From Nonomuraea wenchangensis (GTDB taxonomy: Bacteria; Actinomycetota; Actinomycetes; Streptosporangiales; Streptosporangiaceae), in assembly GCF_900111685.1 (NCBI RefSeq), contig NZ_FOHX01000026.1, forward strand, positions 60,598 to 124,597: 64,000 bases of DNA, written 5' to 3'. Each line of letters begins with the position of its first letter. Position 1 is the first letter of the stretch. This document shows positions 44,038 to 51,873 of this stretch, piece after piece. The notes under the pieces are model-generated. The model was not told where the DNA came from. It did no database searches and was given only the letters and a program-made list of their open reading frames with translations. The position numbers were made by a program, and so were the translations under genes.

Positions 44038-44086
44038 GAGCTGGTCGGGGCGACAGGATTTGAACCTGCGACTTCTTGCTCCCAAA
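44038..44086. repeat. attR (49-bp direct repeat)
   Basis: This sequence is identical to 34739-34787. It forms the 3' half of the intact tRNA-Pro gene, so integration rebuilt the tRNA with element-derived sequence. Confidence 0.92.
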
Positions 44087-44118
44087 GCAAGCGCGCTGCC
44101 AAGCTGCGCCACGCCCCG
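44042..44118 (-). tRNA. tRNA-Pro (UGG)
   Basis: This is a 77-base cloverleaf on the minus strand with encoded CCA (44042-44044). Acceptor arms CGGGGCG and CGCCCCG pair perfectly. The anticodon stem CTTGC/GCAAG encloses loop TTTGGGA, giving anticodon TGG. The T arm is GCAGG-TTCAAAT-CCTGT. It is the attachment gene of the AICE. Confidence 0.95.
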
Positions 44119-44207
44119 CTTCGCCGAGTGCGCATGCGCCCCGGGACTCCGGTACGCTTACGCTCTGACGACCGGATGAAGTCTAGACCAGAGTTCGACC
44201 GGTTCGC

Positions 44208-44281
44208 GCGGACGTAGCTCAATGGTAGAGCCCTAGTCTTCCAAACTAGCTACGCGGGTTCGATTCCCGTCGTCCGCTCCA
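44208..44281 (+). tRNA. tRNA-Gly (UCC)
   Basis: This is a 74-base tRNA including encoded CCA. Acceptor arms are GCGGACG/CGTCCGC. The anticodon stem CTAGT/ACTAG encloses CTTCCAA, giving anticodon TCC. The T arm is CGGG-TTCGATT-CCCG. It is divergent from tRNA-Pro and followed by a terminator. Confidence 0.95.
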
Positions 44282-44283
44282 AC

Positions 44284-44332
44284 AGGCGAAAGGCCAGGTC
44301 AGTCGCATGCGGCTGCCTGGCCTCGCCTTTTT
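44284..44332 (+). terminator. Rho-independent terminator of tRNA-Gly
   Basis: The stem AGGCGA...AGGCCAGG pairs with CCTGGCCT...CGCCT and is followed by TTTTT. It starts three bases after the tRNA CCA. Confidence 0.85.
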
Positions 44333-44373
44333 CGTGATCGACGTGCCTGTGCGGCCGGGAGTAGCGTCGCCTC

Positions 44374-44559
44374 ATGACCTGGGTCGAGATCGTGCAGACG
44401 CTTGCCCTCGTGTCCGTGGCCATAACGCTGATCATGAGAGCGCGTCGGCGCGGCAGGACCGCACAGGATCGCCGGCAGCTCCGTACGGCGATCATTCTGA
44501 TGTTCGCCTGCTGGTTCGGCGGGATGCTGCTAGTGCGGATCACCGCCTGGACGGCCTGA
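44374..44559 (+). CDS. 61-residue two-helix membrane protein
   Basis: This small protein begins MTWVEIVQTLALVSVAITLI, carries a strongly basic loop (RARRRGRTAQDRR) and a second helix, AIILMFACWFGGMLLV. A GGGAG lies upstream with somewhat long spacing. Membrane hairpin topology is likely, with the basic loop inside. Function unknown. Confidence 0.55.
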   Translation: MTWVEIVQTLALVSVAITLIMRARRRGRTAQDRRQLRTAIILMFACWFGGMLLVRITAWTA

Positions 44560-44607
44560 TCCGGGATCCACGGCTCGCGGGCGGGCGATCGTAAGCTGAG
44601 AGGGATG

Positions 44608-45237
44608 ATGCGCGCGCGACCTATCTCCCGTGACGTCCTGGTCGAGGAGCTGGCCGAGCTGATCGCCGGCCGGCCGCGGGAGGCGTGGGTGCGGGTGGCC
44701 GTGGACGGCGCTCCCGCCACGCGGCCGGAGGCGCTGGCCGACGAGCTGGTCGCGCCGCTGCGGTTGCGCGGGAGGCCGGTGCTGCGGGTGTCGGTCGGCG
44801 ACTTCCTGCGTCCCGCGTCGCTGCGGCTGGAGCACGGCAGGACCGATCCCGACGCCTTCTACGAGGACTGGCTGGACGTCAAGGCGTTGCGGCGGGAGGT
44901 GCTGGAGCCGCTTGACGCGGGCGGTTCGGGCCGGGTGCTGCCGGCGCTGTGGGACAGCAGGGTGGACCGCGCCTACCGGTCGCCGTACGAGGAGCTGCCG
45001 CCAGGCGGGGTGGCGCTGGTCGACGGGACGTTGCTGCTGGGGCACGGGCTGCCGTTCGACGTGAGCGTGCACCTGTGGCTGTCGCCGGGCGCGCTGAGCC
45101 GCGGCACGCCGGAGGAGGAGCGGTGGCGGCTGCCCGCGTACGAGCGTTACGAGCGCGAGGCCCACCCCCAGCGCCGGGCCGACGTCGTCGTCAGGGCCGA
45201 CCATCCCCATCGGCTGGCGGTGCTGATCGGTAGCTGA
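44608..45237 (+). CDS. Uridine-kinase-like protein with lost P-loop
   Basis: This is a 209-residue protein of the uridine kinase/P-loop kinase family by overall pattern: VLRVSVGDFLRPASLRLEHG, DPDAFYEDWLDVKALRREVL and GVALVDGTLLLG align with the usual second half. The Walker A is absent: VAVDGAPATRPEALADEL stands where GxxGxGKT should be. It may have lost kinase activity or use another nucleotide site. It stands alone between a small membrane protein and trpB2. Confidence 0.72.
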   Translation: MRARPISRDVLVEELAELIAGRPREAWVRVAVDGAPATRPEALADELVAPLRLRGRPVLRVSVGDFLRPASLRLEHGRTDPDAFYEDWLDVKALRREVLEPLDAGGSGRVLPALWDSRVDRAYRSPYEELPPGGVALVDGTLLLGHGLPFDVSVHLWLSPGALSRGTPEEERWRLPAYERYEREAHPQRRADVVVRADHPHRLAVLIGS

Positions 45238-45279
45238 GAGTTACTGGATCGCCGTGCGTGACGGGCGCAGACTGCAAGA

Positions 45280-46590
45280 GTGATCCCGAGCAACTGGTAC
45301 AACATCGTTCCCGACCTGCCCGCTCTTCCGCCGCCACCGCTGCACCCAGCCACCCGCGAGCCCGTCGGGCCGGACGACCTGGCCCCGCTGTTCCCGATGG
45401 AGCTGATCGCGCAGGAGGTCGGCGTCGAGCGGTTCGTCCCGATCCCGCAGGAGGTCATGGAGGTCTACCGGCTCTGGCGGCCGACGCCGCTGATCCGGGC
45501 CCACCGCCTGGAACGTGCCCTCGGCACGCCGGCCAGGATCTACTACAAGTACGAGGGCGTCTCCCCGGCCGGCTCCCACAAGCCGAACACCGCCGTTCCG
45601 CAGGCGTACTACAACGCCAAGGAAGGCGTCCGGCTGCTCACGACCGAGACCGGCGCGGGGCAGTGGGGATCGTCGCTGGCCTTCGCCTGCGCCCAGTTCG
45701 GTCTGGAGTGCCAGGTCTGGATGGTGCGCGCCTCCTACGACCAGAAGCCCTACCGCCGCTCGCTCATGCAGGTGTACGGGGCGACGGTGCACGCCAGCCC
45801 GTCCCCTGTAACCGGCGCGGGCAGCAAGGTCCTGGCCGGCGACCCCGGCTCGCCGGGCAGCCTCGGCATCGCGATCAGCGAGGCCGTCGAGGTGGCCGCC
45901 GCGACCCCCGACGCCCGTTACGCACTCGGCTCGGTGCTCAACCACGTGCTCATGCACCAGACGGTCATCGGCGAGGAGGCCCTGGAGCAGCTCCCGGAGC
46001 TGCCCGACCTGGTCATCGGCTGTACGGGCGGCGGCTCCAACTTCGCCGGGCTGATGTTCCCGTTCCTGCGGGAGAAGCTGGCGGGCCGCCTGGACACGGT
46101 GTTCCGCGCGGTGGAGCCGGCCGCCTGTCCGTCGTTCACCCGCGGCGTGTACGCCTACGACTTCGGCGACACCGCCGGCCTGACGCCGCTGCTCAAGATG
46201 CACACGCTGGGGCACTCGTTCGTGCCGGACCCGATCCACGCGGGTGGCCTGCGCTATCACGGCATGTCGCCGCTGCTGTCCCACATGTACGACCTGGGCC
46301 TGTTCGAGGCAGTCACCCGCGCCCAGAGCGAGTGTTTCGAGGCCGGCGTCCGCTTCGCCCGTACCGAGGGCATCGTGCCGGCCCCCGAGCCGACGCACGC
46401 GCTGGCCGAGACGATCGCGGAGGCGTTGCGCTGCAAGGAGAGCGGCGAGGAGAAGGTCATCCTCACCGCGCTGTGCGGGCACGGGCACTTCGACCTCGCG
46501 GCCTACGACCGGCACCTGGGCGGCGAGATGGAGGACTACACGCTGCCGCAGGAGCGCATCGACCAGGCGCTCACGGAGCTGCCGACCTGA
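45280..46590 (+). CDS. trpB2: TrpB2-type tryptophan synthase beta-like enzyme
   Basis: This 436-residue PLP enzyme belongs to the TrpB2 group. The lysine that binds PLP lies in SPAGSHKPNTA, the phosphate-binding loop in GCTGGGSNFAGL. The N-terminal extension ahead of PTPLIRA and the long C-terminal region are typical of TrpB2. No trpA or other tryptophan gene is adjacent. It may recycle indole to tryptophan or act as a serine deaminase-like enzyme. Starts at GTG 45280. Confidence 0.9.
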   Translation: MIPSNWYNIVPDLPALPPPPLHPATREPVGPDDLAPLFPMELIAQEVGVERFVPIPQEVMEVYRLWRPTPLIRAHRLERALGTPARIYYKYEGVSPAGSHKPNTAVPQAYYNAKEGVRLLTTETGAGQWGSSLAFACAQFGLECQVWMVRASYDQKPYRRSLMQVYGATVHASPSPVTGAGSKVLAGDPGSPGSLGIAISEAVEVAAATPDARYALGSVLNHVLMHQTVIGEEALEQLPELPDLVIGCTGGGSNFAGLMFPFLREKLAGRLDTVFRAVEPAACPSFTRGVYAYDFGDTAGLTPLLKMHTLGHSFVPDPIHAGGLRYHGMSPLLSHMYDLGLFEAVTRAQSECFEAGVRFARTEGIVPAPEPTHALAETIAEALRCKESGEEKVILTALCGHGHFDLAAYDRHLGGEMEDYTLPQERIDQALTELPT

Positions 46591-46638
46591 TCACGACGTG
46601 AGCGGGTGGCCGCGCGGCAGGCGGCCACCCGGTGGTTC

Positions 46639-46716
46639 CTAGCGTGCGGTGGGGCGCTTGCCGTGGTTCGCCTTCTTCTTCTTGCGCGCTTTGCCTTTGC
46701 GTGCCCGTCTGGCCAT
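46639..46716 (-). CDS. 25-residue basic ribosomal protein (bL37-like)
   Basis: The frame reads MARRARKGKARKKKKANHGK then RPTAR. It follows a strong GGGAGG with eight-base spacing, which marks it as a real gene. The AR-K-rich start and ANHGKRP motif match my memory of the tiny actinobacterial large-subunit protein bL37 seen in mycobacterial ribosome structures (also ending ANHGKRPN-). No named homologue was searched. It lies between trpB2 and the DeoR gene on the opposite strand. Confidence 0.65.
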   Translation of the reverse strand: MARRARKGKARKKKKANHGKRPTAR

Positions 46717-46801
46717 GAAGCTCGCCTCCCGCGTTCGGGGTCCGGCATGGATCCCCACAGTCCTCCCACCGCGCCGACCAGGCAAGTGATCCTCGCGAAC
46801 T

Positions 46802-46830
46802 AACATTCCCCAACATTCTCGTGTCATAAT
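46802..46830 (+). promoter_or_regulatory. Promoter/operator of the deoR-galT operon
   Basis: AACATTC is directly repeated at 46802-46808 and 46812-46818, one helical turn apart. CATAAT at 46825-46830 is a good -10 box. A DeoR-type repressor often binds such direct repeats in its own promoter. A matching -35 box is not obvious. Confidence 0.45.
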
Positions 46831-46858
46831 TTGGTGGAATCTGTTGGAAGGGGCAAGG

Positions 46859-47641
46859 GTGCTCGCACAGCAGCGTCAGCAGGCGATCCTCGAACGCGTA
46901 CGCAGCAACGGCGGCGTGCGCGTGGCCGACCTCGTGCGCGAGCTCGGGGTCTCCGACATGACCATCCGTCGCGACCTCGAGGTGCTGGCCGAGCGCGGCC
47001 TGCTGGAGAAGGTGCACGGCGGCGCGACCGCCCTCGGCCCCGGTTCGACCGAGGAGCCGGGCTTCACCGCCAAGTCCGCCCGCCAGCAGCCGGAGAAGCA
47101 GGCCATCGCGCGCCGCGCCGCGCAGCTCGTCCGGCCGGGCACCGCCGTCGCGCTGTCGGCGGGCACCACCACGTGGGCCCTCGCCCATCACCTGATCGCC
47201 GTGCCCGAGCTGACCGTGATCACCAACTCGATCCCGGTCGCCGACGTCTTCCACCGCAACCCGCGCGCCGATCGCACGGTGGTGCTGACCGGCGGCGTAC
47301 GTACGCCCTCGGACGCCCTGGTGGGCCCTGTCGCCGTGGCCGCGATCCGCCGCCTGCACGTGGACACGCTCTTCCTCGGCGTCCACGGCATGAGCGTCCG
47401 GGCCGGCTTCACCACGCCCAACCTGCTGGAGTCCGAGACCGACAGGGAGCTGGTGAGCGCCGCCGGCCGCCTGGTGGTGCCCGCCGACCACACCAAGTGG
47501 AACACGGTCGGCATCAGCACCATCGCCGAGCTGAGCGAGGCCGACCTGGTCATCAGCGACGCGGGGCTGCCGGAGGACGCACGCACGGAGCTGGCCGACC
47601 GGGCCGGCGAACTCATCATCGCGGAAGAGGGCACGCTGTGA
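46859..47641 (+). CDS. DeoR-family sugar regulator
   Basis: This is a 260-residue protein. An N-terminal DeoR HTH (RQQAILERVRSNGGVRVADL then VSDMTIRRDLEVLAERGLLE) is followed by the DeoRC sensor domain with VALSAGTTTWALA and TNSIPVAD, which bind a sugar phosphate. GTG 46859 is preceded by GGAAGGGG. Its stop overlaps the galT start (GTGA), so it probably controls the galactose operon. Confidence 0.88.
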   Translation: MLAQQRQQAILERVRSNGGVRVADLVRELGVSDMTIRRDLEVLAERGLLEKVHGGATALGPGSTEEPGFTAKSARQQPEKQAIARRAAQLVRPGTAVALSAGTTTWALAHHLIAVPELTVITNSIPVADVFHRNPRADRTVVLTGGVRTPSDALVGPVAVAAIRRLHVDTLFLGVHGMSVRAGFTTPNLLESETDRELVSAAGRLVVPADHTKWNTVGISTIAELSEADLVISDAGLPEDARTELADRAGELIIAEEGTL

Positions 47642-48717
47642 AGCGCACCATCACCCAGCTGGCCGACGGCCGGGAGCTCATCTACTTCGACCGGCGGGAC
47701 GACGCCGACCGGAGCGCGGCGGACCGGCGCGAGCTCGGCCCCCGGCCGGTGGCCTCCGAGCTGCGCTACGACCCGCTGACGGAGGAGTGGATCGCGATCG
47801 CGGGGCACCGCCAGACGCGTACGTTCCAGCCCAAGGGGACGGCGGCCGAGTGCCCGCTGTGCCCGTCGGCGCCCGGCCGCGACACGGAGATCCCCGCGTA
47901 CGACTACGACGTCGTGGTGTTCGAGAACCGTTTCCCATCCTTCTCCCGAAATTTCGGTACGTACGAGGATGTGGGCGGCCTGAGCGAGGCCCGCCCCGGC
48001 GCCGGCCGCTGCGAGGTCGTCTGCTTCACCTCCGACCACGACTCCAGCTTCTCCCGCCTCTCCGACGACCGGGTCGAGCTGGTCATGGAGGCGTGGGCCG
48101 ACCGCACCGCAGAGCTGTCCGCCATCGAGGGCGTGGAGCAGGTGTTCTGCTTCGAGAACCGGGGCTCGGAGATCGGCATCACGCTCGCGCACCCGCACGG
48201 CCAGATCTACGCCTACCCGTACGTCACCCCGCGGACCAAGCTCAACCTCGGCGCGGCCTCCCGGCACAAGGGTCCAGGCAACCTGTTCGCCGACGTCCTC
48301 GCCGCCGAGCGCGCGGCGGGCACGCGGGTCGTGACCTCCAACGAGCACTGGACGGCGTTCGTGCCGGCCGCCGCGCGCTGGCCGTTCGAGGTTCACGTCT
48401 ACCCCCACCGGCAGGTGCCTGATCTGCCGGCGCTGACGGAGGCGGAGCGGGCCGCGTTCGCGCCGCTCTACACCTTGGTGCTGCGGGCCTTCGACGGGTT
48501 GTTCGGGGCCGTGATGCCCTATATCGCGGCCTGGCACCAGGCGCCCGTACGCGAGGGGCGGGACCTCGCCCACCTGCGGCTTGAACTGTTCAGCATCAGG
48601 CGGGCGCCGGAGAAGCTGAAGTACCTGGCAGGGTCGGAGTCGGCGATGGGGGCCTTCGTCAACGACGTGCTGCCGGAGGAGGCGGCACGCATGCTGCGAT
48701 CACAACTTGATCACTAA
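47638..48717 (+). CDS. galT: Galactose-1-phosphate uridylyltransferase
   Basis: This 359-residue Leloir-pathway enzyme moves UMP between UDP-glucose and galactose 1-phosphate. The active-site HPH lies in TLAHPHGQIYAYPY (~residues 180-193), with zinc-type ligands CPLC near residue 70 and EVHVYPHR later. It is coupled to the upstream DeoR regulator by a GTGA overlap. galE and galK are not adjacent. Confidence 0.93.
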   Translation: MKRTITQLADGRELIYFDRRDDADRSAADRRELGPRPVASELRYDPLTEEWIAIAGHRQTRTFQPKGTAAECPLCPSAPGRDTEIPAYDYDVVVFENRFPSFSRNFGTYEDVGGLSEARPGAGRCEVVCFTSDHDSSFSRLSDDRVELVMEAWADRTAELSAIEGVEQVFCFENRGSEIGITLAHPHGQIYAYPYVTPRTKLNLGAASRHKGPGNLFADVLAAERAAGTRVVTSNEHWTAFVPAAARWPFEVHVYPHRQVPDLPALTEAERAAFAPLYTLVLRAFDGLFGAVMPYIAAWHQAPVREGRDLAHLRLELFSIRRAPEKLKYLAGSESAMGAFVNDVLPEEAARMLRSQLDH

Positions 48718-48792
48718 TAGATTTCTACTTAAGGTCGCATTACTTGGGATCTACCACTAATATCCCCATAAGCAACGGCCGTACCAGTCGTC

Positions 48793-48912
48793 GCACGCCT
48801 AATCCCGGGCGCGTCGCCCGGGAGCCGGGGACCCACGCACCTGGGGTGAATCCACTTCGGTGGTAGGGACGCACTCTCACGCCCGAACCCGTCAGCTAAC
48901 CCGGCCGGCAGA
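48793..48912 (+). ncRNA. c-di-AMP riboswitch (ydaO/yuaA type)
   Basis: The conserved blocks of the actinobacterial ydaO class appear in order: GAGCCGGGGACCCA, then GGGGTGAATCC, GTAGGG, and CCGAACCCGTCAGCTAACCC GG. This leader lies directly in front of a secreted wall-associated protein, as in rpf-type genes in streptomycetes. High c-di-AMP is expected to lower expression. A GAGGGAGAGGAA purine run after the aptamer may be the start-site ribosome-binding region. Confidence 0.88.
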
Positions 48913-48930
48913 GGGAGAGGAACCCAGTAC

Positions 48931-49884
48931 GTGGCGGCTTCGTCCCCCGTGCCCTTCGCCATCGGCCTCGTCACCGCCGCCGCAGTCCTCCTGTCCACGC
49001 CTTCCCCCGCGCAGGCGACCGCGCCCAAGCCGACCGAGTCACAGCTGCGCGCCCAGCTCAAGCGGCTCAACACCAAGGTCGACAAGCTCATCGAGCAGTA
49101 CAACCTCAAGCGCGTCGAGCTGGCCAAGGCACAGGAGACCGCCAAGACCGCCAAGGAACGCCTGGCCACCGCCGAGCGTACGCTCGCCGCCTCCGAGCAG
49201 CGCGTCGCCGAGCTCGCCCGCCTCCGCTACCAGAACGGCGACCTCCCGGTGCCCGGCTTCATGCCGAACGCCGCCGGCGCGGCCGTGCTCGACCAGCTCA
49301 CCGCCGAGCAGCAGGCGCTCGTGCAGGGCGTGGCCACGGCCCGCGACGAGAAGAAGAAGGCCGCCGCCGAGGCCGAGGCGCTGGCGGTCAAGATCCGCGC
49401 GGACGCGGCGTCGGTCGCGAAGCAGCGCGACGAGGCCGAGGACGTCATCGACGACATCAAGGACAAGCTGGCCGACCTGGTCCCGTACAGCACCGGCCGC
49501 AACTCCGACGGCAGCTGGGCCCCCCAACTGCCGTCCGGCGCGGACAACATCACCGCGCGCACCCGGCTCATGCGCGAGCAGGTGACGAAGAACTTCGCCC
49601 TGCCGTTCTCGGTGGGCTGCTTCCGCTCCGGCTCCAGCGGCGAGCACCCGCTCGGCCGCGCCTGCGACTTCATGATGAGCTCCGGCGGCACCATGCCCAG
49701 CGCGGCCAACAACGCCCTGGGCGACCGCATCGCCGCCTGGGCCCTGCAGAACCAGAGCAAACTAGGCGTCAAGTACGTGATCTGGAAGCAGCGCATCAAC
49801 ATGGGCTCCGGCTGGCGCGCGATGTCCGACCGAGGCAGCATCACCGAGAACCACTACGACCATGTCCACATCTCCATGAACTGA
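48931..49884 (+). CDS. Secreted coiled-coil wall protein under riboswitch control
   Basis: This 317-residue protein has a signal peptide (residues ~1-29, ending in TPSPAQATA). Residues ~35-185 are long coiled coil (ESQLRAQLKRLNTKVDKLIE). The C-terminal ~115 residues form a small domain with CFRSGSSGEHPLGRACDFMM and NHYDHVHIS, resembling the M15-like/ARB_07466 hydrolase domain (histidine and aspartate ligands for zinc). Such coiled-coil proteins cut or remodel peptidoglycan. The c-di-AMP riboswitch upstream ties it to wall or osmotic control. Confidence 0.85.
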   Translation: MAASSPVPFAIGLVTAAAVLLSTPSPAQATAPKPTESQLRAQLKRLNTKVDKLIEQYNLKRVELAKAQETAKTAKERLATAERTLAASEQRVAELARLRYQNGDLPVPGFMPNAAGAAVLDQLTAEQQALVQGVATARDEKKKAAAEAEALAVKIRADAASVAKQRDEAEDVIDDIKDKLADLVPYSTGRNSDGSWAPQLPSGADNITARTRLMREQVTKNFALPFSVGCFRSGSSGEHPLGRACDFMMSSGGTMPSAANNALGDRIAAWALQNQSKLGVKYVIWKQRINMGSGWRAMSDRGSITENHYDHVHISMN

Positions 49885-49895
49885 CGAGCCGGGGG

Positions 49896-50561
49896 TCAGG
49901 ACTGTCCCGGGCTCCGCGGGACGAGCAGACCTCGGTTGAACGCCTCCGTGACGGCGGCGGCCCGGTCTCCGACGCCCAGCTTGGCGTAGATGTTCAGAAG
50001 GTGGCTCTTGACCGTGGCCTCGGTGATGAACAACCGGGCGGCCGCCTCACGGTTGGTGTTCCCGGCCGCCACGAGACCGAGGACCTCGAGTTCCCGCTGG
50101 CTGAGCAGCTGCGGCGCGGGTGTCCTGACCCGGTTCATCAGCCGTGCCGCCACCGAAGGGGAAAGGACGCTCTCGCCCTTGGCAGCGGCCCGGGCACCGC
50201 GGAGCAGGTCCTCCCGGGGAGAGTCCTTGAGCAGGTAGCCGGTCGCGCCCGCCGCGATGGCCGGCAGCACGTCGGTGTCGGTGTCGTAGGTGGTCAGAAC
50301 CAGGACGCGCGCGGTGACGCCGAGCCTGGCCAGCTCGGTGATCGCGGCCAGCCCGTCCATGCCCGGCATGCGCAGGTCCATCAGGATCACGTCGGGCCGG
50401 AGCCGCTGCGCGAGCCGTACGGCCGCGGCGCCGTCCGCCGCCTCGCCCAGGACCTCGAATCCGGGCGCGGAGGCGAACATGCTGGTCAGCCCATCCCTGA
50501 CGACGGGATGGTCGTCCGCGATCAACAACCGGATCGGGGTCTCGGCCGCGCGGTCGGTCAT
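49896..50561 (-). CDS. NarL/LuxR response regulator
   Basis: This is a 221-residue regulator. The receiver domain (1-125) has the phospho-acceptor D62 in VILMDLRMPG, acidic pocket ADDH and LTTYD. The C-terminal LuxR HTH reads LSQRELEVLGLVAAGNTN then ITEATVKSHLLNIYAKLGVG. It is coupled to the histidine kinase by an ATGA overlap and lies in a four-gene operon with an ABC exporter. Confidence 0.93.
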   Translation of the reverse strand: MTDRAAETPIRLLIADDHPVVRDGLTSMFASAPGFEVLGEAADGAAAVRLAQRLRPDVILMDLRMPGMDGLAAITELARLGVTARVLVLTTYDTDTDVLPAIAAGATGYLLKDSPREDLLRGARAAAKGESVLSPSVAARLMNRVRTPAPQLLSQRELEVLGLVAAGNTNREAAARLFITEATVKSHLLNIYAKLGVGDRAAAVTEAFNRGLLVPRSPGQS

Positions 50562-51838
50562 GGGTGGCTCCCGGCCGGCAGGGTGGGGATGCGGGCCGAG
50601 ATCCCGGTGCCGGCGCCGGGCTCGGACTCGATCTGCAGGGTCCCGGACAGTCCTTCGACGCGCTGACGCATGATGGTCAGGCCGAATCCGCCGCCGCGGG
50701 CCGGCGGCGGCGAACCGCCGTCCGTGGCCGTGCCGGCCTCGAGGCCCGCGGGATCAAAGCCCTTGCCGTCGTCACGTACGTCCAACGCGACCTCGTGCTC
50801 CAGGTAGGACAGGGTCACCCCGACCCTGGTCGCGTACGCGTGTCTGGCCACGTTGGCCAACGCCTCCTGCGCCGTGCGCAGCAGCGCGAACTCGGCCTCC
50901 GGCGTCATCGGCCGCGCCGTGCCCGTCGTCGTGACCTGAACGGCGAGCCCGTGCACCTTCGACCACCGGCCGGCGACGTCGGCCAGCGCGTCGCTCAGGC
51001 GCGCGGTCTGCAGGGGCTCGGGCCGGAGCGCGTCCACCGCGCGCCGCGCCTCGGCCAGGCTCTCCCTCGCGAGGTTCTTGACGGCGTCGAAGGGCCGCCG
51101 CCACGGCACCGGGACCTCGTGCATCTGCTCCGCGGCCTGGAGTTGCGTGATGATGCCGGTGAGCCCCTGCGCCAGCGTGTCATGGATCTCGCGAGCCATC
51201 CGCTGACGCTCGTCGAGCACGCCGGCCTCTCTGGCCTGGGCGAGCAGCTGGGCATGCAGGCCGGCGTTCTCGGCGAGCGACGCCTCCAGCAGCCGGTTCG
51301 TCCGGCTCAGCTCCTCGAGTGTCTGCTCGCGCCGCTCCTCCTCCTTCTCGGCCATCCGCAGGACCCAGGCGCAGGCGCACATCATGGCGATGTTGAAGGC
51401 GACGACGGTCACGTGCATCGTCAGGCCGAGCGCGTCCGTCCTCGGAATGCCGGACGCCTGCGCCGTACCGGCCAGGACCGCCGTCGCGGCCACGCCCAGC
51501 AGCCGCCACGGCCAGCGCAGGACCGTGAAGGAGTAGATGTAGGCGGCAGGGGTGAAGAGCCCGAAAACGGGGTGACGAGCCACCAGGACGGCGGTGATCA
51601 CGAGCAGCCCGGCGACGAACGCCCCCATGATCCGTGGCCGGTCCCGCCATCCAGGACGCAGGGTGAACATGCCGAGCATCCACCCGGCCGCCAGCCCGCA
51701 CAGGCCGAGGTCGATGAGCAAGGAGCCGCCCGCCCAGCGCTCCACGAGCAGCAGGATCACCACGAGGAGCGCCAGCAGCGCGTACGGCACCACGTCGACC
51801 AGAAGGAACGGCGGCTGCTGCGAGATCTTCCTGCTCAA
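50558..51838 (-). CDS. Sensor histidine kinase (HisKA_3, NarX/DesK class)
   Basis: This is a 426-residue kinase. About five membrane helices fill residues ~15-150, a coiled coil follows, then the HisKA_3 dimer region with phosphorylated histidine in RQRMAREIHDTLAQGLTGI. The HATPase_c domain follows with ALANVARHAYATRV (N box), DVRDDGKGFDP and GFGLTIMRQRVEGLSG. The TTG start at 51838 follows GGGGAGAGGG. It phosphorylates the downstream regulator and probably senses membrane or antibiotic stress. Confidence 0.9.
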   Translation of the reverse strand: MSRKISQQPPFLLVDVVPYALLALLVVILLLVERWAGGSLLIDLGLCGLAAGWMLGMFTLRPGWRDRPRIMGAFVAGLLVITAVLVARHPVFGLFTPAAYIYSFTVLRWPWRLLGVAATAVLAGTAQASGIPRTDALGLTMHVTVVAFNIAMMCACAWVLRMAEKEEERREQTLEELSRTNRLLEASLAENAGLHAQLLAQAREAGVLDERQRMAREIHDTLAQGLTGIITQLQAAEQMHEVPVPWRRPFDAVKNLARESLAEARRAVDALRPEPLQTARLSDALADVAGRWSKVHGLAVQVTTTGTARPMTPEAEFALLRTAQEALANVARHAYATRVGVTLSYLEHEVALDVRDDGKGFDPAGLEAGTATDGGSPPPARGGGFGLTIMRQRVEGLSGTLQIESEPGAGTGISARIPTLPAGSHP

Positions 51839-51873
51839 GGCTCCCTCTCCCCGCGGGATTCTAGTCTGCGCGG

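Larger units (their letters stand above)
34739..44086. mobile_element. pSAM2-like AICE integrated in tRNA-Pro
   Basis: The element spans about 9.3 kb between exact 49-bp direct repeats (34739-34787 and 44038-44086). The right repeat is the 3' part of an intact tRNA-Pro gene. Content matches an actinomycete integrative and conjugative element: GntR repressor, SCO3933-like protein, FtsK-type transfer ATPase, DUF2637 protein, small ORFs, RepSA-type initiator, Xis and Int next to attR. Cargo at the left end comprises a HEPN-like membrane protein and a 2H phosphoesterase. All core functions look intact, so it may still be able to excise and move by the single-ATPase double-stranded DNA route known for pSAM2. 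Confidence 0.92.
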
